Assembly: GCA_035192965.1 (NCBI GenBank)
Contig: CP136571.1
Location: 950,501 to 1,014,500, forward strand
Length of the DNA: 64,000 nt
Direction of reading: 5' to 3'
Origin: Fuscovulum sp.
GTDB lineage: Bacteria; Pseudomonadota; Alphaproteobacteria; Rhodobacterales; Rhodobacteraceae
Shown: positions 34,992 through 44,436 of the stretch, piece by piece
How positions within the stretch are numbered: the stretch's first letter is position 1
Layout: each line of letters begins with the position of its first letter
Made by a program: the position numbers and the translations under genes
The notes under the pieces: model-generated
Databases searched by the model: none
Seen by the model: the letters and a program-made list of their open reading frames with translations, nothing else
Told to the model about the DNA's origin: nothing

Positions 34992-36611
34992 ATGAGCGAC
35001 GAGACGGACTACATCATCGTGGGGGCGGGATCGGCGGGCTGTGTGCTTGCCGATAGGCTGACCGCTAGCGGCAAGCACCGGGTGACGGTGCTGGAAGCGG
35101 GGGGCAGTGACCGGCGCTTCTTTGTCATGCTGCCCTTGGGCTATGGCAAGCTGTTCTACGATCCGGCGGTGAACTGGCTTTATAAGACGGAACCCGATCC
35201 GGGCCTTGCCGGACAGCGGGATCACTGGCCGCGGGGCAAAGTGCTGGGCGGGTCATCATCGATCAACGCGATGGTTTATATCCGGGGCCATCGGGCGGAT
35301 TATGACGAATGGGCCGCGGCGGGCAATCCCGGTTGGGGTTGGGAGGATGTGCTGTCAGCCTATAAGGCGATGGAGGATACCGAGGCCGGGGGAGATGATT
35401 TTCGCGGCGCGGGCGGGCCGCTGTTCGTTTCGGCCAATCGCACGGGACTGCATCCGCTGGTGAAAGACTATGTCGCGGCCTGTGAAAGCGCGGGCCTGCC
35501 GCATAACCCGGATTTCAACGGCGCGCGGCAGGAAGGCACGGGCACCTATCAGATGACCATTCGAAAGGCCCGCCGCAATTCGGCAGCGCGCGCCTTTCTG
35601 CGGCCCGCGATGAGCCGCCCGAATTGCAGGGTGATTACCGGTGCCATGGTGACGCGGGTCGTGATCGAACAGGGCCGCGCCGTCGGGGTTGAGTATGTGC
35701 AGGGCGGGCAGACCCGCACCCTGCGTGCGAAGGCCGAGGTGATCCTGTCGGGGGGCGCGATCAACTCGCCGCAACTGCTGCAACTGTCGGGCATCGGGCC
35801 GGGGGCGTTGTTGCAGGGTCTTGGTATCCCGGTGCTGCGCGACAACCCGAATGTGGGCGATCATCTGAGCGACCATCAGGGCATCAACTACACCTGGCGG
35901 ATGAAGGTGCCGACCTACAATGACGAGTTGCGTCCCTGGTGGGGCAAGCTGCTTGCGGGCATGAAATACGTTCTGGCGGGCGCAGGGCCGCTGTCGAAAT
36001 CCATCAACCATGGGGGCGGGTTCTTTCGGACATCGCCCGATCTGGATCGGCCGAACATGCAGCTTTACATGCAGGCCTTTTCCACCCTGATCCCCCGGGA
36101 TGGCGAACGCCCGATCCTGACGCCGGACCCGTTTCCGGGGATGTCGATCGGCCTGTCGAATTGCCGCCCGACGAGCCGGGGGCATATCCGCATCGGATCT
36201 TCCGATCCGATGCGGCACCCGGTGATCACGGCGAATGCCTTTTCAACCGACCATGACGTTCAGGAAATGCTGCTGGCGGTGAAGTATCTGCGGCATCTTG
36301 CAGCCCAGCCGCCGCTGGCGCGGCTGATTGCAGAAGAGTTGCGGCCGGGGCCAGAGGTGGCAACGGATGAGGCCCTGATCGACGATTTCCGAAAGCGTTC
36401 CGGCACGGTTTACCACCCATCCTGCACCTGCCGCATGGGGCCGGATGCGGCCAGCAGCGTGGTGGATGCACGACTGCGCGTGCATGGCGTGGCCGGGTTG
36501 CGCGTGATCGATGCATCCAGTTTCCCGAACCTGATCGCCGGGAACACCAACGCACCTGCGATGATGCTGGGCTGGAAGGGGGCCGATCTGGTGCTGGCCG
36601 ACGCGCGGTGA
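34992..36611 (+). CDS. GMC family oxidoreductase, choline dehydrogenase-like
   Basis: A 539-residue FAD enzyme of BetA size. The FAD loop is [17 protein letters not shown], followed by [14 protein letters not shown] and the C-terminal catalytic His region [12 protein letters not shown] and NTNAPAMM. With choline sulfatase beside it, choline to betaine aldehyde is likely; other alcohols are possible. I start at the ATG at 34992, after AGAGGTGG. The 83-base gap to caiD contains two small hairpins (GGAAAC/GTTTCC at 34912-34927, GTCACGC/GCGTGAC at 34939-34961), so transcription from caiD may be partly cut. Confidence 0.88.
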   Translation: MSDETDYIIVGAGSAGCVLADRLTASGKHRVTVLEAGGSDRRFFVMLPLGYGKLFYDPAVNWLYKTEPDPGLAGQRDHWPRGKVLGGSSSINAMVYIRGHRADYDEWAAAGNPGWGWEDVLSAYKAMEDTEAGGDDFRGAGGPLFVSANRTGLHPLVKDYVAACESAGLPHNPDFNGARQEGTGTYQMTIRKARRNSAARAFLRPAMSRPNCRVITGAMVTRVVIEQGRAVGVEYVQGGQTRTLRAKAEVILSGGAINSPQLLQLSGIGPGALLQGLGIPVLRDNPNVGDHLSDHQGINYTWRMKVPTYNDELRPWWGKLLAGMKYVLAGAGPLSKSINHGGGFFRTSPDLDRPNMQLYMQAFSTLIPRDGERPILTPDPFPGMSIGLSNCRPTSRGHIRIGSSDPMRHPVITANAFSTDHDVQEMLLAVKYLRHLAAQPPLARLIAEELRPGPEVATDEALIDDFRKRSGTVYHPSCTCRMGPDAASSVVDARLRVHGVAGLRVIDASSFPNLIAGNTNAPAMMLGWKGADLVLADAR

Positions 36612-36725
36612 GCCCAAACGGGGGTGCCGTCCTCGGGGGCATCGAGCCCCCTCGAACGGCGTTTCCACGGGCTGCGACCCCGTTTGAGACGGGCAGACGG
36701 GCGTTGGTTTGGACTGATGGGTGTG

Positions 36726-36786
36726 TTTGGGTATTTTTCCCAAGATGAAATACATGGATGGCTTCATCTTGGCACAAATACCCAAA
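36726..36786. terminator. bidirectional hairpin between GMC and choline sulfatase genes
   Basis: A long inverted repeat with arms of 24 bases (36726-36749 and 36763-36786) matches at 22 positions around a 13-base loop. The arms carry TATTTTT and CAAATACCC-type ends and TTCATCTTGG near the loop. It sits between two convergent stops and can fold on both strands, so it probably ends both transcripts. Two further stems precede it (GGGGGC/GCCCCC at 36635-36651). Confidence 0.75.
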
Positions 36787-36821
36787 TTCCACTTCCATGC
36801 CGGGAACACCGGTCGAAGGTG

Positions 36822-38330
36822 TTATTCCCCGCGTGGGAAGCGTTTGTTTTCTTCCAGCACGTTCAGATCCATGTGGTTGCGCATGTAACGCTCGGACGCG
36901 GCACGGAGGGGTTGGTGATCCCAAGGGAAATAGGCCCCGTTGCGCAGCGCCTCATAGACCACCCAGCGGCGGGCCTGGCTTTCGCGGACGGCTGCGTCAT
37001 AGGCGGCGAGGTTCCAGCGTGCCTCGGCCCTGGCGCGAAAGGCGGCGAGGGTGGCGGCATGGGCCGGGTCATCGGCAAGGTTGTGGCGTTCGGCGGGATC
37101 ATCGGCGAGATTGAACAACAGGTCCGGATCGGCGCGGCAGAGAACATATTTCCAGTCCCCTTCGCGCAGGCAGACCATGGGCGACACGGTGCCTTCGGCT
37201 GCGTATTCCATGGCGACCGGCGCGGTTCGGTCTGTGCCCATCGCCAGCGGGACAAGGTTTTCGCCATCGGTCCACGGGCGAATTGCATCCATGTCGATCC
37301 CGGCCAATGCGCCAAGGGTGGGCGTCACGTCGATGGTCGATACAGGCGTATCGATCCGTTGCGGGGCAAGGCCGGGTGCGGCGATCATCAGCGGCACGCG
37401 GGCGGACGCTTCGAAGAAGTTCATCTTGAACCATAGGCCCCGCTCGCCGAGCATTTCGCCATGGTCTGACAGGAACAGGATGATCGCCTCTTGCCGTGTT
37501 GCCTCCAAGGTATCGAGGATTTCGCCGATCTTGCTGTCGACATAGGAGATGTTGGCGAAATAGCCCTGCCGCGCGCGGCGGATATGGGTGTCCGAGATAT
37601 CGAAGGCGCGCCAATCGCAGGCATCCATCAGGCGCTGGGAATGGGGGTCCTGATCCGCATAGGCGATCGGCGCGGGGGGCGCGCATTCCGCTGCGCCTTC
37701 GTAGAGGTCCCAGAATTTGCGGCGGGCGACGAAGGGGTCATGCGGGTGCGTGAAGCTTACGGTCAGGCACCACGGCCGGGTGTCCTGACCGCGCGAGAGA
37801 TCATAGAGTTTCTGCACCGCCTGAAAGGCGACGTCATCGTCATATTCCAGCTGGTTGGTGATTTCGGCGACGCCCGCCCCCGTGACGGAGCCAAGGTTGT
37901 GATACCACCAGTCGATCCGTTCGCCGGGCTTGCGGTAATCCGGCGTCCAGCCGAAATCGGCGGGATAGATGTCGGTGGTCAGGCGTTCCTCGAACCCGTG
38001 CAGCTGATCGGGGCCGACGAAATGCATCTTGCCCGACAATGCCGTCTGATAACCGGCGCGGCGCAGGTGATGGGCGTAGGTGGGAATGTCTGAGGCAAAC
38101 TCTGCCGCATTGTCATAGACGCGCGTGCGGTTGGGCAGGGCGCCCGACATAAAGGCCGCACGGGCGGGGGCGCAGAGGGGCGAGGCGGTGTAGCTGTTGG
38201 CAAAACGGACTGACCGTTCGGCAAGGCGCTTCAGGTTCGGGGCGTGCAGGAAGGGCGCAGGGCCATCGGGAAACAGCGTCCCCGTCAGCTGGTCCACCAT
38301 GAGGATCAGGATATTGGGGCGGGTGGTCAT
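36822..38330 (-). CDS. betC: choline-sulfatase
   Basis: A 502-residue type I sulfatase. The formylglycine motif C-x-P-x-R is CAPAR with Cys53 in SPLCAPARAAF, metal ligands are in ILMVDQLTG and FLSDHGEMLGERG, and the tail QARRWVVYEALRNGAYFPWD and NHMDLN is typical of BetC. It cleaves choline-O-sulfate to choline and sulfate in the cytoplasm. I choose the ATG at 38330, which follows GGAG at 6 bases, over the one at 38345. Confidence 0.95.
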   Translation of the reverse strand: MTTRPNILILMVDQLTGTLFPDGPAPFLHAPNLKRLAERSVRFANSYTASPLCAPARAAFMSGALPNRTRVYDNAAEFASDIPTYAHHLRRAGYQTALSGKMHFVGPDQLHGFEERLTTDIYPADFGWTPDYRKPGERIDWWYHNLGSVTGAGVAEITNQLEYDDDVAFQAVQKLYDLSRGQDTRPWCLTVSFTHPHDPFVARRKFWDLYEGAAECAPPAPIAYADQDPHSQRLMDACDWRAFDISDTHIRRARQGYFANISYVDSKIGEILDTLEATRQEAIILFLSDHGEMLGERGLWFKMNFFEASARVPLMIAAPGLAPQRIDTPVSTIDVTPTLGALAGIDMDAIRPWTDGENLVPLAMGTDRTAPVAMEYAAEGTVSPMVCLREGDWKYVLCRADPDLLFNLADDPAERHNLADDPAHAATLAAFRARAEARWNLAAYDAAVRESQARRWVVYEALRNGAYFPWDHQPLRAASERYMRNHMDLNVLEENKRFPRGE

Positions 38331-38412
38331 CGCGATCTCCGGCATTGGGTGCGACGACAGACTATTTCAGCCGTATCAGCCCAGATAGGGCCGAAACGCC
38401 CTGTCGCTGCCT

Positions 38413-38724
38413 TCAGCCGACATTCCCGGTGCGGAACAGGCGGACGGGGGATTTCGGGCCGCGTGCCAGAACGCCGCGCGCTTCCAGATCAAGCTGGACG
38501 CATTTCATCCACCATCCGGCCTTGGCCCCGCCGGGGAAGAGCGCCGCGTCCAGATGGGCGAGCAGGGCGGTCTGCGCCTCGGCTACGGTCATGCCGGGGG
38601 GTGCATCCGGCAGAACGGCCATGAGCGCATGTCGCATCGCGTCATACGTCGTGCGGTCCACGTGGGTCACGTGATTGGGCGAGGTGACGTTCCGGACTTC
38701 GATCCGGTCTGAGGGGGCCGGCAT
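38413..38724 (-). CDS. DUF6958-type small protein
   Basis: A 103-residue protein, part of a small family of unknown role that I recognise by LFPGGAKAGWWMKCVQLDLEARGVL and by the AMRHALMAVLP segment. No catalytic motif is seen. The ATG at 38724 follows AAGGATCCGCC. It is upstream of betC on the same strand with an 82-base gap, so it may share its promoter, but the family occurs elsewhere without sulfatases. Confidence 0.75.
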   Translation of the reverse strand: MPAPSDRIEVRNVTSPNHVTHVDRTTYDAMRHALMAVLPDAPPGMTVAEAQTALLAHLDAALFPGGAKAGWWMKCVQLDLEARGVLARGPKSPVRLFRTGNVG

Positions 38725-38913
38725 GGCGGATCCTTTCGGAGGGCGCTGGTGGGTGTGCAATGGGATTGCCCGAGGGCCAATATACACCCTTGCGGGCAAG
38801 CTGTGGCGGGGAATCTCTGCGCTGTGTCGCGTTCTGCCTGTCGATGGGCGGGAACGGGCGCGGCGGCACTGTCGGGCTGTCATCTGATGCCGGGGTCAGA
38901 GGGAGCGCGGCGC

Positions 38914-40935
38914 ATGACCATTCGGACGGACTACCCCTGCCGGATCGTGGAGCATGAGGATATGGGCATCGTGATGCCCGATGGCTGCCGCCTGTCGGCG
39001 CGGGTCTGGTTGCCGGACGATGCCGGGGCGCATCCGGTGCCGGCCGTCCTGGAATACATCCCCTATCGCAAGCGCGACGGAACCCTGCCGCGCGATGAGA
39101 TGATGCACGCCTATATGGCGGGGCATGGCTATGCCTGCGTGCGCGTGGACATGCGGGGGAATGGCGATTCCGAAGGGCTGATGTCCGATGAGTATACGCA
39201 ACAGGAAATGGACGATGCGCTTGTCGTGATCGACTGGCTGTCACGCCAGCCGTGGTGCAATGGCGCGGTCGGCATGATGGGGAAAAGCTGGGGTGGGTTC
39301 AATTGCCTGCAGGCGGCGTTCAACCAGCCCCCGGCGCTGAAGGCGGTGGTGTCGGTCTGCGCCACGACAGACCGGTTTGCCGATGACATCCATTACAAAG
39401 GCGGTTGCCTGCTGGGCGAGAACTTTGGCTGGGGCGCGGTGATGCTGTCCTATTCCAGCCGCCCGCCGGACCCGGTCCTGCGCCCGGATTGGCGCGAGAT
39501 GTGGCTGGAGCGGTTGGAGAATGAACCCTGGCTCGCGCCGCGCTGGGCTGCTTTGCAGGAGCGGGGGACCTTTTGGAAGCATGGGTCGGTGGGCGAGGAC
39601 TATGCCCGGATGCAGACGCCGGTGCTGATCTGGGGCGGCTGGGCGGATAACTACATGAACACCGTGGCGCATCTGGCGGAGAATGTCCCCGCGCCTTGCA
39701 AAGGGATCGTGGGGCCTTGGGTGCATCAGTATCCGCATACGGCGGTGCCGGGGCCGCAGGTGGGGTTCTTGCAGATCGCGCTGCGCTGGTGGGACCGGTG
39801 GTTGAAAGGGATTGAAAACGGGGCCGAGGATGACCCGGCCTATCGCGTCTGGATGATGGACAGCGCCCCGCCGGATGCCAGCGCCCGCCACAGGCCGGGG
39901 CATTGGGTGGCCGAAACAGAGTGGCCATCCCCGCGAATTGCGCCGCAGGTGCTGAACCTGATGCCGGCGCGAGGGGGAGAGGCATCGCATGGGTGTTTGG
40001 GCCAAGGTGAGGGGGCAGCGTTCGCCACGATCATCGCCACGCCGCAGACTCTGGGGCTGCTGGCGGGTGAGTTCTTCCCCATGGGTCTGAACGCCGAGAT
40101 GCCGGGAGACCAGTGCCGGGATGATGCGCTTTCGGTCTGTTTCGATGGTGATGTGCTGACTGAGAACCTGGACCTGATGGGTGCGGCGGAGGTGACGCTG
40201 CGCCTGTCGTCGGACAAGCCTTTGGGCTTTGTCGTGGTGCGGCTGTGCGATGTGGCGCCGGACGGGGCATCGGTGCGTATTGCGCATGGGATGCTGAACC
40301 TGTGCCACCGTGACAGCATGGAACATCCCCGCCCGATGGTGCCGGATGAGGAGGTGGAGGTGACGTTCCGGCTGGACCAGATGGCCTATCGGCTGGCCCC
40401 CGGTCACCGGCTGCGGCTGGCCTTGTCCAACAGCTATTGGCCCTTCGTCTGGCCATCACCCGAGGCGGGGGCGTTGACCCTTTCAGGCGGACAACTGCGC
40501 CTGCCGGTGCATGCGGGCAGCACGGCGGAATGGTCGCCGCCGCCTGCGGAACACGCGCCACCGTGGAAGCACCGGGTGCTGCGCGAAGGCAGGACGCGCC
40601 GCTATGTGGAGGAAGACCTGATCACGGGCACCCATGCGCTGGTGGTGGAGGACGACCTTGGGGAAGCAGAGAACCTGACCCACGGGTTGTGCAGCGGCGA
40701 GACGATGACCGAACGCTGGGAAATCCGGCCGGATGATCCGCAAACGGCGCGGGCAGTGCATGTGTGGGAGCAACGACTGTCGCGCGGAGATTGGTCGGTG
40801 CGCACGCGGGCCGAGGCTGAGATGACCGGAAACGCCACCGATTTTCGAATGATAGCGCGCCTTCAGGCCTGGGAAGGCGAGGTGCTGGTCTTTGAACGAA
40901 ACTGGGATGACCGCGTATCACGGCGGTTTGTCTGA
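38914..40935 (+). CDS. CocE/NonD family hydrolase
   Basis: A 673-residue alpha/beta hydrolase of the X-Pro dipeptidyl-peptidase/cocaine-esterase type. The nucleophile is probably Ser125 in MGKSWGGFN; the Asp is in GGWADNYMN and the His in GPWVHQYPH. A C-terminal beta-sandwich (GDVLTENLDLMGAAEVTLRL) follows. No signal peptide, so it acts in the cytoplasm. It leads the importer operon and should cleave an ester or amide bond of the imported compound; a choline or carnitine ester is a guess from the location. Confidence 0.88.
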   Translation: MTIRTDYPCRIVEHEDMGIVMPDGCRLSARVWLPDDAGAHPVPAVLEYIPYRKRDGTLPRDEMMHAYMAGHGYACVRVDMRGNGDSEGLMSDEYTQQEMDDALVVIDWLSRQPWCNGAVGMMGKSWGGFNCLQAAFNQPPALKAVVSVCATTDRFADDIHYKGGCLLGENFGWGAVMLSYSSRPPDPVLRPDWREMWLERLENEPWLAPRWAALQERGTFWKHGSVGEDYARMQTPVLIWGGWADNYMNTVAHLAENVPAPCKGIVGPWVHQYPHTAVPGPQVGFLQIALRWWDRWLKGIENGAEDDPAYRVWMMDSAPPDASARHRPGHWVAETEWPSPRIAPQVLNLMPARGGEASHGCLGQGEGAAFATIIATPQTLGLLAGEFFPMGLNAEMPGDQCRDDALSVCFDGDVLTENLDLMGAAEVTLRLSSDKPLGFVVVRLCDVAPDGASVRIAHGMLNLCHRDSMEHPRPMVPDEEVEVTFRLDQMAYRLAPGHRLRLALSNSYWPFVWPSPEAGALTLSGGQLRLPVHAGSTAEWSPPPAEHAPPWKHRVLREGRTRRYVEEDLITGTHALVVEDDLGEAENLTHGLCSGETMTERWEIRPDDPQTARAVHVWEQRLSRGDWSVRTRAEAEMTGNATDFRMIARLQAWEGEVLVFERNWDDRVSRRFV

Positions 40936-41062
40936 AAATCGTGACGCTGGAGTGGGAAAAAACCTTTGCCCGCGCCAAGATTCGCGGGTTACTGATTGGA
41001 CAATCAAGAAAAACGGCCGGGGGGAAGAAAAGTTCCGTGCCGACAACAGGGAGACCGACAGA

Positions 41063-42652
41063 ATGAACAATGAGTTCGACTACATGCTCAAGCGCGCGGC
41101 GCGTGGCCTGATGGGCCGCCGGGAATTCCTAGGCCGTGCCTCGGCCATGGGGATTTCGGCCGCGATGGCCAACACGCTGCTGGCTTCGGCCGCGCGGGCG
41201 CAGGAACCCGTGAAGGGCGGCGTGCTGCGGGCCGGAATGGCGGGCGGGGAATCCACCAACTCGCTCGATCCCGCGCTGGCTGCGTCAGAAGTTCCGTTCA
41301 TGGTCAACATGACCTGGGGCGAGATGCTGGTCGACGTGAACGCCAAGGGCGAGATCGACTATCGCATTGCCGAAGAGATTTCGGCCAATGCCGATGCGAC
41401 GGAATGGAAGTTCAAGATCCGCGCTGGGGTGGAATTCCACGATGGCAAGACCGTGACCGCCGACGATGTGGTGGCCACGCTGCGCCGCCATACGGATGAA
41501 AAATCGCAGTCGGGCGCGCTGGGCATCGTGCAGGGCATTTCCGACATGAAGGCCGAAGGTGACATGGTCACCCTGACGCTGGCCTCAGGCAATGCCGACT
41601 TGCCGTTCCTGATGGCGGACTATCACCTGGTGATCCAGCCGGGCGGCGGGGTCGACAATCCGACGGCGGCCATCGGTGCCGGCCCCTATAAGGTTGTCGC
41701 GAACGAGCCGGGCGTGCGCCATGTGTTCGAACGGCACGCCAATTACTTTGACAGCACGATGGCGCATGCCGATCAGGTCGAGATCCTTGTGATCAATGAC
41801 AATACGGCCCGGACCGCTGCGTTGCAGGCAGGTCAGGTGCACATGATCAACCGGGTTGATCCCAAGATCGTGGAGCTTCTGAAGGGCGTTCCCGGCATTT
41901 CGATCGAGCATGTGGCCGGACGCGGGCATTATGTGTTCATCATGCATTGCGACAAGGCACCGTTCGACAACAAGGACCTGCGCAACGCGCTGAAGCTGGC
42001 CATCAACCGGCAGGAAATGGTGGACAAGATTCTGGGTGGCTATGGCACCAAGGGCAATGATTTCCCGATCAATGCGGCCTATCCGCTGTTCGACGATTCG
42101 ATCCCGCAGCGGGAATATGACGCTGCCGCTGCCGCCGAGCTTTACAAGGCATCGGGCCATGATGGTTCGCCCATCATCCTGCGGACGGCACCGGGTGCAT
42201 TCCCCGGCGCGGTGGAAGCGGCGCAGCTGTTCCAGCAATCGGCGGCTGCGGCGGGTATTCCGCTGGAGGTGAAGGTTGAGCCGGATGACGGCTACTGGTC
42301 CAACGTGTGGAACGTCGAACCCTTCTGCGCGAGCTATTGGGGCGGGCGTCCGGTGCAGGATCAGATGTATTCGACGGCCTATCTGTCGACCGCAGACTGG
42401 AACGACACCAAGTTCAAGAACGCCAAGTTCGACGAGCTGCTGGTCGCCGCGCGGGCGGAACTGGACTCGACCAAGCGCAAGGCGATGTACACCGAAATGG
42501 CGAACATCCTGCGCGATGATGGCGGCCTGATCTGCCCGATGTTCAATGACTTTGTCGAAGCGAAGCGGGCAGAAGTGGCCGGCTGGCTGCCCGATCCGAA
42601 CGGCGAGTTGATGAACGGGCGGGCGCTGGCCAAGTGCTGGCTGACGGCTTGA
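41063..42652 (+). CDS. family 5 ABC transporter binding protein with Tat signal
   Basis: A 529-residue peptide/opine/nickel-type binding protein. The start has a Tat signal with GRREFLGRASAMGIS (twin Arg at 19-20) and cleavage after ARA. The mature domain shows RIAEEISANADATEWKFKIR and FHDGKTVTADDVVATL, both hallmarks of SBP family 5. It is followed by two permeases and a fused ATPase. The Tat route suggests folding before export. Substrate unknown. Confidence 0.93.
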   Translation: MNNEFDYMLKRAARGLMGRREFLGRASAMGISAAMANTLLASAARAQEPVKGGVLRAGMAGGESTNSLDPALAASEVPFMVNMTWGEMLVDVNAKGEIDYRIAEEISANADATEWKFKIRAGVEFHDGKTVTADDVVATLRRHTDEKSQSGALGIVQGISDMKAEGDMVTLTLASGNADLPFLMADYHLVIQPGGGVDNPTAAIGAGPYKVVANEPGVRHVFERHANYFDSTMAHADQVEILVINDNTARTAALQAGQVHMINRVDPKIVELLKGVPGISIEHVAGRGHYVFIMHCDKAPFDNKDLRNALKLAINRQEMVDKILGGYGTKGNDFPINAAYPLFDDSIPQREYDAAAAAELYKASGHDGSPIILRTAPGAFPGAVEAAQLFQQSAAAAGIPLEVKVEPDDGYWSNVWNVEPFCASYWGGRPVQDQMYSTAYLSTADWNDTKFKNAKFDELLVAARAELDSTKRKAMYTEMANILRDDGGLICPMFNDFVEAKRAEVAGWLPDPNGELMNGRALAKCWLTA

Positions 42653-42667
42653 TCAGGCCATTGCAAG

Positions 42668-43624
42668 GTGCATCCTGTCCTTAAACTCGTGGCCCAGCGT
42701 GTAACGCTGGGCCTGCTGCTGCTTTTTGCAGTGTCACTGCTGATCTTCCTTGGCACCGAGGCGCTGCCGGGTGATGTGGCGCAGGCCATTCTTGGCCAAT
42801 CCGCAACGCCGGAAGCCTTGGCCAACCTACGGGAATCGCTTGGCCTGAACCGGCCTGCCTATGTGCGCTATTTCGACTGGTTGGGGGGGATCCTGACCGG
42901 GGATTTCGGCGTTGCGCTGACGAATGGGCAGGACATCGGGCAGGCCATCGGGCAGCGGCTGGGAAACACGTTGTTCCTTGCGTCTTGTGCGGCGGTGATT
43001 TCGGTGCCGCTGGCGATTTTGCTGGGGTTGATCGCGGCGCGCTACAATGGGCGGTGGCCGGATAAGGTGATTTCCGGGATCACGCTGTCGACGATTTCGC
43101 TGCCCGAATTCGTGGCGGCCTATTTCGTGATCTTTCTGCTGACGCAGGTAATCCCGATCTTTCAGCCGGTGGCGATGGTGTTTCCCGGCATGTCTTTTCT
43201 GGACCGGTTGCAGGCCGTGGCCCTGCCGGTGATTGTGCTGGTTCTGGTGGTGCTGGCCCATATGATGCGGATGACGCGGGCGGCTATCCTGAACGTGATG
43301 CAATCGGCCTATATCGAAACGGCTGAATTGAAGGGCCTTTCGCCCATGCGGGTGATCTGGCAGCACGCTTTTCCCAATGCTATTGCGCCGATCATTTCGG
43401 TGGTCGTGTTGAATCTCGCCTATCTGGTGGTGGGTGTTGTCGTGGTCGAGGTGGTGTTCGGCTATAATGCGCTGGGCCAGTATCTGGTGGACCATGTGGC
43501 CAAGCGTGACCTGCCCGTGGTGCAGGCGGTGGGGTTGATTTTTGCTGCCGTCTATATCGGGCTGAACATTCTGGCCGACGTCATTTCCATCATCGCCAAC
43601 CCGCGACTGAGGCACCCGAAATGA
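42668..43624 (+). CDS. ABC transporter permease (DppB type)
   Basis: A 318-residue permease with six spans, starting at GTG (42668). The N-terminus LKLVAQRVTLGLLLLFAVSL and the loop ETAELKGLSPMRVIWQHAFPNA, the EAA region, are typical of DppB/OppB. It pairs with the next permease, whose ATG overlaps its stop by 4 bases. The ribosome site is weak, so its output may depend on coupling from the binding protein gene 15 bases upstream. Confidence 0.93.
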   Translation: MHPVLKLVAQRVTLGLLLLFAVSLLIFLGTEALPGDVAQAILGQSATPEALANLRESLGLNRPAYVRYFDWLGGILTGDFGVALTNGQDIGQAIGQRLGNTLFLASCAAVISVPLAILLGLIAARYNGRWPDKVISGITLSTISLPEFVAAYFVIFLLTQVIPIFQPVAMVFPGMSFLDRLQAVALPVIVLVLVVLAHMMRMTRAAILNVMQSAYIETAELKGLSPMRVIWQHAFPNAIAPIISVVVLNLAYLVVGVVVVEVVFGYNALGQYLVDHVAKRDLPVVQAVGLIFAAVYIGLNILADVISIIANPRLRHPK

Positions 43625-44436
43625 AGATGCCGCTTTCCGCCCTGATTGGCCTGATCCTGACCGGGGCCTTCCTGTTTTGCGCGGTCTTTGCGCAATGGAT
43701 CGCGCCTTATCCGCTGGATGCCGTGATCGGCGGCGTCTGGGAGGGGCCGTCGGAACGGCACTGGCTGGGCACCGATACGATCGGCCGTGATATCCTAAGC
43801 CGGATGATACATGGCGGGCAGATCACCATTTTCGTGGCGCTGGCTTCATCCCTGTTGTCCTTTGGGTTGGGGTCTTTCCTTGGCTTTCTGGCCGCTGTGC
43901 GCGGGGGCTGGGTCGATCAGGGGTTAAGCCGTCTGGTCGATCTTATGATGGCCATTCCGTCGCTGATCGTGGCGCTGGTGGTGCTGTCGGTGCTGCCCAT
44001 CAACCTGACGGTGCTTATCCTGATCATGGGGCTGTTGGACGCGACGCGGGTGTTCCGCCTGTCGCGCGCCGTGGCGATGGACATCGCGGTGATGGACTAT
44101 GTCGAGGCGGCAAAGCTGCGCGGTGAGGGACAAAGCTGGATCATCTTCCGCGAGATATTGCCCAACGCCTTGTCGCCACTGGTGGCGGAATTCGGGCTGC
44201 GGTTCATCTTTGCCGTGCTGTTCATCTCTACCCTGTCTTTCCTTGGCCTTGGCATCCAGCCGCCGCTGGCGGATTGGGGTGGGATGGTGAAGGAAAACAA
44301 GGACGGGCTGATCTACGGCAAATCCGCCGCCCTTATGCCCGCGCTGGCCATCGCACTTTTGGCGATCTCGGTGAACCTTGTGGCGGATTGGATCCTGTCG
44401 CGCACCACAAGCCTGAAAGGGGGGCGCGGTGGCTGA
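43621..44436 (+). CDS. ABC transporter permease (DppC type)
   Basis: A 271-residue permease with five to six spans. It carries the DppC marks HWLGTDTIGRDILSRMIHGG and the EAA loop YVEAAKLRGEGQSWIIFREI, and ends with SVNLVADWILSRTTSLKGGRGG. It forms the channel with the preceding permease. Its end overlaps the ATPase start by 8 bases. Confidence 0.94.
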   Translation: MKMPLSALIGLILTGAFLFCAVFAQWIAPYPLDAVIGGVWEGPSERHWLGTDTIGRDILSRMIHGGQITIFVALASSLLSFGLGSFLGFLAAVRGGWVDQGLSRLVDLMMAIPSLIVALVVLSVLPINLTVLILIMGLLDATRVFRLSRAVAMDIAVMDYVEAAKLRGEGQSWIIFREILPNALSPLVAEFGLRFIFAVLFISTLSFLGLGIQPPLADWGGMVKENKDGLIYGKSAALMPALAIALLAISVNLVADWILSRTTSLKGGRGG

